Assembly: GCA_003162995.1 (NCBI GenBank)
Contig: PLUZ01000487.1
Span: 1-5,460, forward strand
Length of the DNA stretch: 5,460 bases
Direction of reading: 5' to 3'
Source: Methylocapsa sp.
GTDB lineage: Bacteria; Pseudomonadota; Alphaproteobacteria; Rhizobiales; Beijerinckiaceae
In this document: positions 1 to 5,460 of the stretch, piece by piece
Position numbering within the stretch: position 1 is the stretch's first letter
Layout: each line of letters opens with the position of its first letter
Notes under the pieces: model-generated
What the model saw: the letters and a program-made list of their open reading frames with translations, nothing else
The model's database searches: none
Told to the model about the DNA's origin: nothing
Translations under genes and position numbers: made by a program

Positions 1-6
1 CGTATC

Positions 7-1848
7 TCACGTCTCGCTTCGCGGAGGCTTGCGCTCGATATGGCGAAAACTCCATTCGACACCCGTGCCGCCGGGGCCGGTTTCCCCGTGGACGGCGATC
101 TGGGCGCAACTGCGCGGCCCGTCCGGCGCCGCGAAAAAAATGCTTTCCTCGATGTTGGCCTGTCCAGCCGATGTTTCGAAGAGCCAGCGTCTTCCGTTTG
201 GCAAAATGCAAAGCACGGCACGGCCTTCGCGGACGCGCCTCAAGCGCACATTCGGATGGATGTGGAAGCGCAAAGCAAAGGGGTGACCTTCGACGGGCTC
301 GCCTGGCTTGGCGGCGCGCAGACGATCGGCTCCAGTGAGCGTCATGCCGTCCTTGCTCAGCAGAATGCGGCGCTCATGGATTAAGCCGTACCGCGCCTCG
401 TAGCCATTATGCGCGACAGCGACCATCGTTCCCGATGGCTGGTCGAGGCGCTCGACATCGACTTTGTCCGGACCCGAGACGATCTGGTCGCCAAGCCATT
501 TTTGCAATCCCGTGTGTAAGGCGAAACGGCACGAGGAGGTGTCATCGATGACGAGTGTCGAATGGGCCGCCGTCATCCGGGCGGCCTCACGCGCCGCCGC
601 GCGATTGGCGTCGGGCGCGCCGCAATTGATGACAAGCCGCTGCGCCCCGAGGGAAAACTCGAAGGACGAACAACCAGCATGCGCGCGATTGGAAAAAATT
701 TGCGGGGGCGGCCGGCCGGCTTCGATCAAGACAATGGCGTCCTCTGCCTGAAGCCGCTGATAGCCCGAGTGCCTGGCACTGGTGAGCGCCTGTGCCCGCA
801 CGTCATCATAGGCAAGAATCGTCGCCAGCAGTTCAGGCGGCGTAACGCCCATGCCGTTGAACAAAGCAAGCGTGCCGTCGCCATGCCTGAACAGACGCAG
901 CATCGGCAGCATACGATCGATTGCGTTGAGGAGTTGCGCGGGGGGATGCAGCCCGCGCGCGGCATAGGCCTGCCGCAAGGGAAGCAGATCCGGAAGCAAG
1001 TCGAGCAATATCTCCGGATTGCGGCCGATGTGGCCGCCGTCCGGCAGAATTTGACGATCGAGCTCCTCGGCGAGCAGTTTCGTGCCTTTACGGGTTAGAT
1101 TGCGGGTGCCTTCCGCGCATAGGCCGAATTCGGCGAGCGCGATCGCGGCAAGGAGGCGCGATTCGCCGGCGAGCCCCCCGGCGATTTTCCGCTCCAGAAA
1201 AAGCTGAGTGCGGCCGAGTCCCTTCATGAAACGGCGATAGAAGGGGCGGTCGGCGCCGTCGAGAATCACAGGTGATTGCGACAGAAAGGCGAGCATGCGC
1301 CGCGCCGCGACCTCGGGTTCCCAGGCCGGAATTTGGCTTGGGCGGCCCGCCAGGCTTAAAAAATCATCGACAAGGGCGCGGGCATTGGCGCGTGCCACCG
1401 CCGTATCGGCAGCGCGCAGATGGCGGAGCCAGCCAAAACCCGCGAGCGCCCGCGCCCATGCTGCCGATACCGGCTCAAGCTCGAACGGCGAGCGGCCATG
1501 CGCGTTGATGATCTTGCCGCCGAAAGCAAAATAGCCGGCATAAATGTCCGCCGCGAGGGTCGGATCGCTTGTTCTTATATCTTGCGGGGCGATCAAAAGC
1601 CGCTCGGGTGGCCGCCGTCCCAACCCGATGGCGGCACGCACAGGCGCCCCGAGGCTGCGCCGCAAAGCCAATCCGGCGCGGGCGGCAAGGAGACCCGCGA
1701 CGCGCAAACGGTCCTTGAATGTCGCGCCGGCCAGGGACTCGACTCCTCCATTGTGTCTAGCGGCAAGCGAAGAAAACGCGATGCTGCCAGCAGGGTTGTT
1801 CTTTACGGCGCATGATCGCCGGAGCCCGGCGGTCGAAGTCCAGGGCAT
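7..1848 (-). CDS. Heparinase II/III family protein
   Basis: This 613-residue protein has the layout of heparinase II/III-like polysaccharide lyases: an N-terminal helical (alpha/alpha-toroid type) half to about residue 360, then a C-terminal beta-rich heparinase II/III domain from about 380. Visible marks are DGGHIGRNPE near 270-279, RHGDGTLALFNG near 321-332, SNRAHAGCSSFEF near 386-398 and TAAHSTLVIDD near 426-436, whose His sits where this family has a conserved one. Known members cleave uronic-acid polysaccharides by elimination. The substrate here cannot be read from sequence. No signal peptide or membrane segment is visible, so a cytosolic location is inferred, which is odd for a lyase. 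The gene lies 31 bases downstream of rsmB and is probably co-transcribed with it. The ATG at 1848 has only a weak ribosome binding site, and the first ~37 residues look low in family character. A later non-ATG start is possible, such as TTG at residue 48 or CTG near residue 39 preceded by GGAGG. The family call is firm, the function is not. Confidence 0.88.
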   Translation of the reverse strand: MPWTSTAGLRRSCAVKNNPAGSIAFSSLAARHNGGVESLAGATFKDRLRVAGLLAARAGLALRRSLGAPVRAAIGLGRRPPERLLIAPQDIRTSDPTLAADIYAGYFAFGGKIINAHGRSPFELEPVSAAWARALAGFGWLRHLRAADTAVARANARALVDDFLSLAGRPSQIPAWEPEVAARRMLAFLSQSPVILDGADRPFYRRFMKGLGRTQLFLERKIAGGLAGESRLLAAIALAEFGLCAEGTRNLTRKGTKLLAEELDRQILPDGGHIGRNPEILLDLLPDLLPLRQAYAARGLHPPAQLLNAIDRMLPMLRLFRHGDGTLALFNGMGVTPPELLATILAYDDVRAQALTSARHSGYQRLQAEDAIVLIEAGRPPPQIFSNRAHAGCSSFEFSLGAQRLVINCGAPDANRAAAREAARMTAAHSTLVIDDTSSCRFALHTGLQKWLGDQIVSGPDKVDVERLDQPSGTMVAVAHNGYEARYGLIHERRILLSKDGMTLTGADRLRAAKPGEPVEGHPFALRFHIHPNVRLRRVREGRAVLCILPNGRRWLFETSAGQANIEESIFFAAPDGPRSCAQIAVHGETGPGGTGVEWSFRHIERKPPRSET

Positions 1849-1862
1849 TAAGTTATCTTTAA
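1848..1862. promoter_or_regulatory. Candidate CtrA-like box (TTAA-N7-TTAA)
   Basis: The AT-rich gap between rsmB and the heparinase gene contains TTAA, seven bases, then TTAA. This is the spacing of the full binding site of CtrA, the alphaproteobacterial cell-cycle regulator. It abuts the heparinase ATG and covers its leader, a position that would suit repression. The motif is palindromic in its half-sites and reads the same on both strands. A short AT-rich spacer can produce it by chance, so this is only a candidate. Confidence 0.2.
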
Positions 1863-1879
1863 AATTCCTATCGGGTTTA

Positions 1880-3301
1880 TTAACTGCGGCGCAAGAGGCG
1901 GGCGGCGAAGAAGCCGTCGAGGCCAGAAAGCCGCGGCTCGGCCGCCTGAAGATGCAATGGCAATGTCCGCAATTCGCCGTTTTCGTTCAAAATTTCGGGC
2001 AAACCGCCAACCTCGTCCGCTGTTATCGGAACCCGGACGACGCTGGGCTCGCGGCGAAGCAGCGCCGAAATTTGCATTTCGTTTTCTTCGGGTTCAATCG
2101 AACAGGTGCAATAGACGATCATTCCGCCGGGTTTCACCAGTGCGACGGCTTTGTCGAGAAGGCGCGCTTGAAGTGCCGTCAGCGCCGCGATATCGCGGGG
2201 TTTTTTGATCCAGGCGATATCCGGGTGACGCCGGATCGTTCCCGTGCCAAGACACGGCGCGTCGACGAGAATTGCGTCGAAAGGCGGGCCCTTCAGGCTC
2301 ACGATATCGGCGACAACAACGTCGGCATGCAAATTGAGTCTTGCGAAATTGGAGGCGAGCCTTTTCAAACGCTCGGCCGAACGATCAATCGCGGTGACCT
2401 CGGCGCCGGCCGCCGCGAGTTGCGCTGCTTTGCCGCCGGGAGCCGCGCAAAAATCGGCGACTCTTGTGCCCGGTCCAACCCGTAAAAGCCTCGCCGGCAG
2501 AGCCGCCGCTGCATCCTGGACAAACCAGCGGCCTTCCGCGAAGCCGGCGAGTTCGGTCACTGGCATATGAGTCGAAAGCCGCAGCGAACCGGTGGGCAAT
2601 ACGGTCGCACCAAGCCGCTCCGCCCAGATCAAAGGGTCCGACAGAACCGTGAGATCGAGTGTCGGCTCCTCGCGATGGGCGCTTGCGATCGCGTGCGCTT
2701 CCGCCTCGCCATAGGTTTTGCGCCAGCGCGCTGCAAGCCACGCGGGCGTGTCGTGATCCAGCGGGTCGCTTTCCAGAAGTATTTTTTCGCGGGCGCGGAT
2801 AAGATTGCGCAAGACGCCATTGATGAGAGAAGCGTAGGGCGCGTTTTTCGCCTCGAGGCGGGTCGCGCGGACAGCGAGATCGACGGCGGCGTGATCGGGC
2901 ACCTCGAGAAAGAGAATCTGAGCCGCCGCCGCAATCAAGGTCCATTCGAGGTGGGCGGCCTGCCGCGGCAGGCCTTTTTCCAAAAGTCCGGCCAAGGCGG
3001 CGCGGATGGTACCGAGCCGGCGCAGCGCGACGGTCACAATGGAGCGCGTCAAGGCGATGTCGCGTGGTTCCAAACCGCCAAGCCGGGAAAGTATCGCCGT
3101 GCCCGAAAAGCATTCGTCGAGCGGATGATATCTTCCGACAATATCGTTCAGGATAGATGCGGCGGCGAGACGCGCGGCAAGCCCTGGGCAATCCTCTCCC
3201 TCGCGCCCATGGTTCTGCGCGGAAACGATATAGCCTGGCCGGCCGTTCGAAATCTTGCGGCTACGCCGCCGGTCTGCCGGCGGACGCGGAGATTCGGTCA
3301 A
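1880..3301 (-). CDS. rsmB: 16S rRNA (cytosine-5) methyltransferase RsmB
   Basis: RsmB transfers a methyl group from S-adenosylmethionine to C967 (E. coli numbering) of 16S rRNA during small-subunit maturation in the cytosol. Counting from the chosen start (473 residues), a NusB-like RNA-binding domain fills about 40-200 and the Rossmann methyltransferase domain about 250-473. The SAM loop DFCAAPGGKAAQLA is at about 283-296, motif IV DAPCLGTG at 347-354 (Cys350) and motif VI YCTCSIEPEENE at 397-408, with Cys400 as the expected nucleophile. All catalytic motifs are intact; Leu replaces the usual Ser after the motif IV Cys. The reading frame stays open up to an ATG at 3415, but TTG at 3301 is preferred. 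It has GGAG eight bases upstream and a -10-like TATGAT at about the right distance, and the extra N-terminus is encoded by tandem DNA repeats. The gene ends in tandem stops (TAATAA), 31 bases before the heparinase gene. Confidence 0.93.
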   Translation of the reverse strand: MTESPRPPADRRRSRKISNGRPGYIVSAQNHGREGEDCPGLAARLAAASILNDIVGRYHPLDECFSGTAILSRLGGLEPRDIALTRSIVTVALRRLGTIRAALAGLLEKGLPRQAAHLEWTLIAAAAQILFLEVPDHAAVDLAVRATRLEAKNAPYASLINGVLRNLIRAREKILLESDPLDHDTPAWLAARWRKTYGEAEAHAIASAHREEPTLDLTVLSDPLIWAERLGATVLPTGSLRLSTHMPVTELAGFAEGRWFVQDAAAALPARLLRVGPGTRVADFCAAPGGKAAQLAAAGAEVTAIDRSAERLKRLASNFARLNLHADVVVADIVSLKGPPFDAILVDAPCLGTGTIRRHPDIAWIKKPRDIAALTALQARLLDKAVALVKPGGMIVYCTCSIEPEENEMQISALLRREPSVVRVPITADEVGGLPEILNENGELRTLPLHLQAAEPRLSGLDGFFAARLLRRS

Positions 3302-3309
3302 ACGCGAGA

Positions 3310-3313
3310 CTCC
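3310..3313 (-). promoter_or_regulatory. Ribosome binding site deciding the rsmB start
   Basis: GGAG on the minus strand lies eight bases before the TTG at 3301. It favours that codon over the in-frame ATG codons at 3364 and 3415, for which I see no comparable site. The resulting protein begins TESPRPP after the initiator Met and has a normal length for alphaproteobacterial RsmB. Confidence 0.5.
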
Positions 3314-3337
3314 GCTGCGAAGGCTTCGGAAACACGG

Positions 3338-3343
3338 ATCATA
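3338..3343 (-). promoter_or_regulatory. Candidate -10 element for rsmB
   Basis: TATGAT on the minus strand matches TATAAT at five of six positions. It would place a transcription start near 3330, giving a leader of about 30 bases before the TTG at 3301. No good -35 hexamer is found 16-18 bases upstream, so if real it may rely on an activator. The repeats at 3374-3418 lie just upstream of it. Confidence 0.3.
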
Positions 3344-3373
3344 TCGTCTTACTAGCACGAACATTTGGACTTT

Positions 3374-3388
3374 GCCCAGAATCTGGGC
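3374..3388. repeat. Inverted repeat upstream of rsmB
   Basis: Perfect 7-base arms, GCCCAGA and TCTGGGC, are separated by one base. This is too tight for an RNA hairpin but well shaped for a dimeric DNA-binding protein. It lies about 30-50 bases upstream of the candidate rsmB -10 element and overlaps the first copy of the 12-bp direct repeats. Confidence 0.45.
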
Positions 3389-3418
3389 CAAGTTCTGCGC
3401 CAAGTTATGGGACAAGTT
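3383..3418. repeat. Three tandem 12-bp direct repeats
   Basis: Three consecutive 12-base units read CTGGGCCAAGTT, CTGCGCCAAGTT and ATGGGACAAGTT. The segment CAAGTT is invariant. They sit in the divergent region between rsmB and the DUF1674 gene. In the extended rsmB frame they would encode the repetitive peptide NLAQNLAQ, which argues that this stretch is non-coding. A regulatory role is possible but inferred. Confidence 0.6.
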
Positions 3419-3455
3419 TTGGGGGGCGGAGGAAACCGAAAGTTTGGGGCGGAGG
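3415..3455 (+). repeat. G-rich imperfect direct repeat
   Basis: AGTTTTGGGGGGCGGAGG (3415-3432) and AGTTTGGGGCGGAGG (3441-3455) are two copies of one unit that differ mainly in G- and T-run length. The plus strand is strongly G-rich here, with several G runs that could in principle form a quadruplex. The pair lies 40-80 bases upstream of the DUF1674 start. No clear plus-strand promoter hexamers are visible around it. Confidence 0.45.
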
Positions 3456-3496
3456 CGGGCGTATTTTGCCTTTTTCGCTCACAATAGGAGATAGGG

Positions 3497-3718
3497 ATGC
3501 AACGGCCAAAAGATGGGATCATTGAGCGGGAGATTGGGAAGGCCGGCAGCTCCGCACTGAGCGAAGCGGCGCGGCGTGCGCTTGCCGAGGCCGAGGAGCG
3601 CCGCCGCCGTGCCGAATCAACACGGCCCGTGGTCCCCAAGGAAGTGAATGGCCGTGACGGCCCCGAGCCGGTACGCTACGGCGATTGGGAAGTCAAAGGC
3701 ATCGCTAGCGACTTCTGA
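3497..3718 (+). CDS. DUF1674 protein, SDHAF4-like succinate dehydrogenase assembly factor family
   Basis: This 73-residue soluble protein has a Lys/Arg/Glu/Ala-rich helical N-terminal half, including AEAEERRRRAE at about 32-42. Its C-terminus is the DUF1674 signature: NGRDGPEPVRYGDWEVKG followed by IASDF at the end. In mitochondria the family member SDHAF4/Sdh8 binds the flavinylated SdhA subunit before it joins complex II. A similar role in alphaproteobacteria is plausible by homology but is not shown by this sequence, and no sdh genes are in the window. The ATG has a strong ribosome binding site, AGGAG, with a six-base spacer. The gene is divergent from rsmB and convergent with the Bax inhibitor-like gene, so it is probably transcribed alone and ends at the hairpin at 3751-3774. 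Length and C-terminus are normal for the family. Confidence 0.9.
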   Translation: MQRPKDGIIEREIGKAGSSALSEAARRALAEAEERRRRAESTRPVVPKEVNGRDGPEPVRYGDWEVKGIASDF

Positions 3719-3747
3719 TCGGGCAGGGGGCATGCGGGCGGCGCACG

Positions 3748-3774
3748 AAAAAGGCCCCGCTCTCGCGGGGCCTT
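3748..3774. terminator. Bidirectional intrinsic terminator
   Basis: Perfect 10-base arms AAGGCCCCGC (3751-3760) and GCGGGGCCTT (3765-3774) enclose the tetraloop TCTC. Read on the minus strand, the stem is followed by five T residues (positions 3752-3748), which suits termination of the Bax inhibitor-like gene that stops at 3804. On the plus strand the stem is followed by the weaker tail TTGCTTTC, so it could also end the DUF1674 transcript that stops at 3718. Confidence 0.85.
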
Positions 3775-3803
3775 GCTTTCATCTCAAGATAAGACATCAC
3801 ACG

Positions 3804-4589
3804 TCAGTCGTTTCGGCTGCCTGTCAGGAACAGGAGCGACTGGAAGATGTTGATGAAATCCAGATAGAGCATTAAGGCGCCGTTCACGGATTTCTTCGTC
3901 GCGGTTTCATAATCGTCGCTCGCATAATACATTTCCTTGATCGCCTGCGTGTCCCACGCGGTGAGGCCCGAGAAAATCAGAACCGACAGTATCGACAGGG
4001 CGAATTGGAAGCCGGTGCTCTGCAAGAAAAGATTGACCAGCATCGCGATCACGAGGCCAATGAGGCCCATCACCATGAAGGCTCCCATCGGCGCCAGGTC
4101 GCGCCGCGTCGTGTAGCCATAAAGGCTCAAGCCGCCAAAAGCCGCCGCCGTCACGAAGAAAGCGCGCGCCACCGACGTCCCGGTATAGACGAGCAGGATC
4201 GTCGATAGGGACAAGCCCATCGTTGCCGCGAAAGCGTAAAACAAGCCGCGCGCAGTCGAAGCCGAGATTTGGTTGATGCGGAACGAGAAAAAGAACACGA
4301 AGGCGAGAGGCGCCAGCATCACCACATATTTGAGCGGCGTCGTATAAAGCGTCACACCAAACGAGGTCAGCAGCAGATGCCGTCCAACCGGCACGCCTAG
4401 CGCGGGATCGGTTGTGACGGCGAGCATATGGACGCCAAGCGCCACCACGCCGGTCAGCGCCAAGCCGATCGTCATGTTGTTGTAGACGCCGAGCATATAA
4501 GAGCGCAGGCCCTGATCGATTTCGGCGCGACCAGCCCGGGTTGCGCCCTGCCCCCAGCGGGTACTAGCGTTGCGGTCGAAGTCGGACAT
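3804..4589 (-). CDS. Bax inhibitor-1/YccA family membrane protein
   Basis: This 261-residue polytopic inner-membrane protein has about seven hydrophobic segments (near 38-57, 85-103, 115-136, 141-158, 169-190, 194-212 and 235-256) after a polar N-terminus. Family marks are GLSLYGYTTRRDL at about 153-165, TAWDTQAIKEMYY at about 210-222, and LYLDFINIFQSLLFL at about 241-255. Asp213 and Asp244 match in position the aspartate pair that acts as a pH-sensitive gate in Bacillus YetJ, a calcium-leak member of this family. YccA of E. coli instead modulates the FtsH protease. Which role applies here is not readable from sequence. The ATG at 4589 has GAGG five bases upstream. An earlier in-frame TTG at 4670 is rejected because a -10-like element lies inside that extension. 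The gene has its own leader of about 60 bases and ends at the hairpin at 3751-3774. Confidence 0.93.
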   Translation of the reverse strand: MSDFDRNASTRWGQGATRAGRAEIDQGLRSYMLGVYNNMTIGLALTGVVALGVHMLAVTTDPALGVPVGRHLLLTSFGVTLYTTPLKYVVMLAPLAFVFFFSFRINQISASTARGLFYAFAATMGLSLSTILLVYTGTSVARAFFVTAAAFGGLSLYGYTTRRDLAPMGAFMVMGLIGLVIAMLVNLFLQSTGFQFALSILSVLIFSGLTAWDTQAIKEMYYASDDYETATKKSVNGALMLYLDFINIFQSLLFLTGSRND

Positions 4590-4607
4590 GTTTTCCTCTA
4601 AAGTTAT

Positions 4608-4625
4608 GGAGGCTTGACCGCCTCC
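4608..4625 (-). promoter_or_regulatory. Leader hairpin of the Bax inhibitor-like gene
   Basis: On the minus strand, GGAGGC and GCCTCC form a perfect 6-base stem with a six-base loop, ending 18 bases before the ATG at 4589. No T-run follows, so it is not a standard terminator for the permease gene. The CCTC of its 3' arm could instead pair with the GAGG ribosome binding site at 4595-4598. The hairpin is visible; a regulatory effect is inferred. Confidence 0.35.
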
Positions 4626-4656
4626 GGCCGCTGCCCTCGCGGGATCAGCATCGCCC

Positions 4657-4687
4657 ATAATATGGCGCAACCCGGAGCTGCGTACAA
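4657..4687 (-). promoter_or_regulatory. Candidate promoter of the Bax inhibitor-like gene
   Basis: On the minus strand, TTGTAC (4687-4682) could serve as the -35 and CATATT (4664-4659) as the -10, with a 17-base spacer. The better -10 match TATTAT (4662-4657) gives a 19-base spacer. Transcription would start near 4650, giving a leader of about 60 bases that includes the hairpin at 4608-4625. This fits a start at 4589. Confidence 0.35.
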
Positions 4688-4724
4688 GGGCGCGCCAACA
4701 TGAACAATGGTTAAGGTGTTTTAA

Positions 4725-5460
4725 TTACAAATCGCGCAGATAGGATGCGGGTTTCCGACCGAGAATCCGGAAGGTGCCGAGGAGCCCCAGGAAGATCGTG
4801 ACAACGACCGCCGTAGCGGCGGCGGCAAGCGCCTGTGGCCAGAGCCAGACAAAATCGAGGTCCATCACGCGGCGCACGATCGCGAAGGCCGCGGCGCCAC
4901 CCGCCGCCACGCCGAACAGCGCGGTGCAGAGCCCAATGAGCGCGTATTCATAAATATAGGCCTTGAGCAGGCGCCCTCTTGTCGCACCAAGCGTCTTGAG
5001 CACGGCCGCATCATGGATGCGGGCGTGCTGGCCCGCAGCGAGGGCGCCGCCGAGGACGAGGATCGATGCCAGGAATGCAACGCTCGATACCCCCCTGACG
5101 GCGAAGGCAAGCTGGCCAGCCACCGCGTTCACGGTTTCGAGAGCGTCTTTCACACTTATGCTTGTCACCGAAGGGAAACGCAGCGCGGTCTCGCGCAGCA
5201 AAGGGGCTTCCCGCGCCGGATCGGAGCCGCCGGCGAAGGCGAGTGTGGCGAGATCGCTGAATGGAGCGCCAGCTAGGCTATTTGGTGAAAACACCAAAAC
5301 GAAATTGATCCCATAGGCGCGCCAATTCACCCGGCGTGTATTGGCGATTTTGGCGGTAATGTCGCGGCCGAGAACATTGACAGTCACCTCGTCGCCGATT
5401 GCGAGCCCAAGCCCGTCGGCGACTTCGCCGTCGATTGAAACCAGAGGCGGCCCGCTGATG
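4725..5460 (-). CDS. FtsX/MacB-type ABC transporter permease (YbbP-like), 3' part
   Basis: Only the last 244 residues are visible. The frame stays open through the right edge, so the 5' end lies outside the window. A GTG at 5387 is internal, because family-like sequence (SIDGEVADGLGLAIGDEV) continues upstream of it. The visible part starts in the periplasmic domain (GLAIGDEVTVNVLGRDITAKI). Three hydrophobic segments follow at about 124-142, 170-194 and 209-230. Between the first two lies AVLKTLGATR (about 152-161), the cytoplasmic coupling-helix motif of FtsX-domain permeases that contacts the ABC ATPase. YbbP-like proteins are large permeases that work with a YbbA-type ATPase, which would be expected upstream, and are linked to lipid or lipoprotein handling at the inner membrane. 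The substrate is unknown. The C-terminus (KPASYLRDL) is complete, with the stop TAA. No clear terminator follows in the 135 bases before the Bax inhibitor-like gene. Confidence 0.87.
   Translation of the reverse strand, partial: ISGPPLVSIDGEVADGLGLAIGDEVTVNVLGRDITAKIANTRRVNWRAYGINFVLVFSPNSLAGAPFSDLATLAFAGGSDPAREAPLLRETALRFPSVTSISVKDALETVNAVAGQLAFAVRGVSSVAFLASILVLGGALAAGQHARIHDAAVLKTLGATRGRLLKAYIYEYALIGLCTALFGVAAGGAAAFAIVRRVMDLDFVWLWPQALAAAATAVVVTIFLGLLGTFRILGRKPASYLRDL

Noticed and set aside
1544..2485. Plus-strand open frame of 313 codons opposite rsmB and the heparinase gene
   Set aside because: Antisense to two genes with intact family motifs and spanning their junction; no recognisable domain. 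Long antisense frames are expected in GC-rich coding DNA.
2385..3355. Long open frames on both strands (262-268 codons) inside rsmB
   Set aside because: Arg/Ala-rich, low-complexity translations in shifted frames of rsmB, without family features; shadows of the real gene.
3383..3418. Sigma-54 type promoter formed by the repeated TTGGC elements on the minus strand
   Set aside because: The required GG-N10-GC spacing is not met: ten bases after the GG the repeats give GG rather than GC.
4590..4670. 27-residue N-terminal extension of the Bax inhibitor-like protein from TTG 4670
   Set aside because: It contains the -10-like TATTAT and the leader hairpin, has no family similarity, and the ATG at 4589 has a good ribosome binding site.
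4711..4724. TTAA-N6-TTAA near the permease stop as a second CtrA box
   Set aside because: The spacer is six bases rather than the seven of the CtrA full site, and it lies next to the stop codon and far from the Bax inhibitor promoter candidate.
4725..5387. Permease gene starting at GTG 5387 as a complete short gene
   Set aside because: The frame continues with family-like sequence to the window edge, so GTG 5387 is an internal valine codon.
1..5460. CRISPR array, tRNA/rRNA, transposase, prophage or toxin-antitoxin module
   Set aside because: No spaced repeats, no recognisable RNA gene folds and no such protein families were seen on either strand. The repeats at 3371-3455 are too short and contiguous for CRISPR.

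Overview
The window looks like chromosomal housekeeping DNA from a GC-rich alphaproteobacterium, most likely of the Rhizobiales/Hyphomicrobiales (perhaps the Beijerinckiaceae/Methylocystaceae side). This is inferred from protein character, from the rsmB–heparinase II/III gene pair with a DUF1674 gene beside it (a familiar alphaproteobacterial neighbourhood), and from base composition. No marker in the window fixes the genus. There are no RNA genes, insertion sequences, phage genes or CRISPR arrays.

Layout from left to right. (1) Positions 7-3301, minus strand: rsmB (16S rRNA cytosine-5 methyltransferase), followed after a 31-base gap by a large heparinase II/III-family gene. They are probably one transcription unit, read right to left. 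(2) Positions 3302-3496: a divergent intergenic region rich in short direct and inverted repeats. It holds a candidate rsmB promoter and the ribosome binding site of the next gene. (3) Positions 3497-3718, plus strand: a 73-residue DUF1674/SDHAF4-like protein, the family of succinate dehydrogenase assembly factor 4. (4) Positions 3719-3803: a convergent gap with a perfect 10-bp GC-rich hairpin, usable as a terminator on both strands. (5) Positions 3804-4589, minus strand: a Bax inhibitor-1/YccA-family membrane protein with its own leader and candidate promoter in 4590-4724. (6) Positions 4725-5460, minus strand: the C-terminal part of an FtsX/MacB-type ABC transporter permease resembling YbbP. 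Its 5' end lies outside the window.

The genes do not form one pathway. They cover ribosome maturation, possible polysaccharide-lyase-like activity, respiratory-complex assembly, membrane stress/ion homeostasis and envelope export. The window is tightly packed and no gene-free stretch exceeds 200 bases. I find no convincing new biological system. The points most worth checking are the rsmB start (TTG at 3301 rather than an upstream ATG), the repeat cluster in the divergent region, a possible alternative hairpin controlling the Bax inhibitor ribosome binding site, a CtrA-like box over the heparinase start, and the unexplained cytosolic heparinase-like protein.
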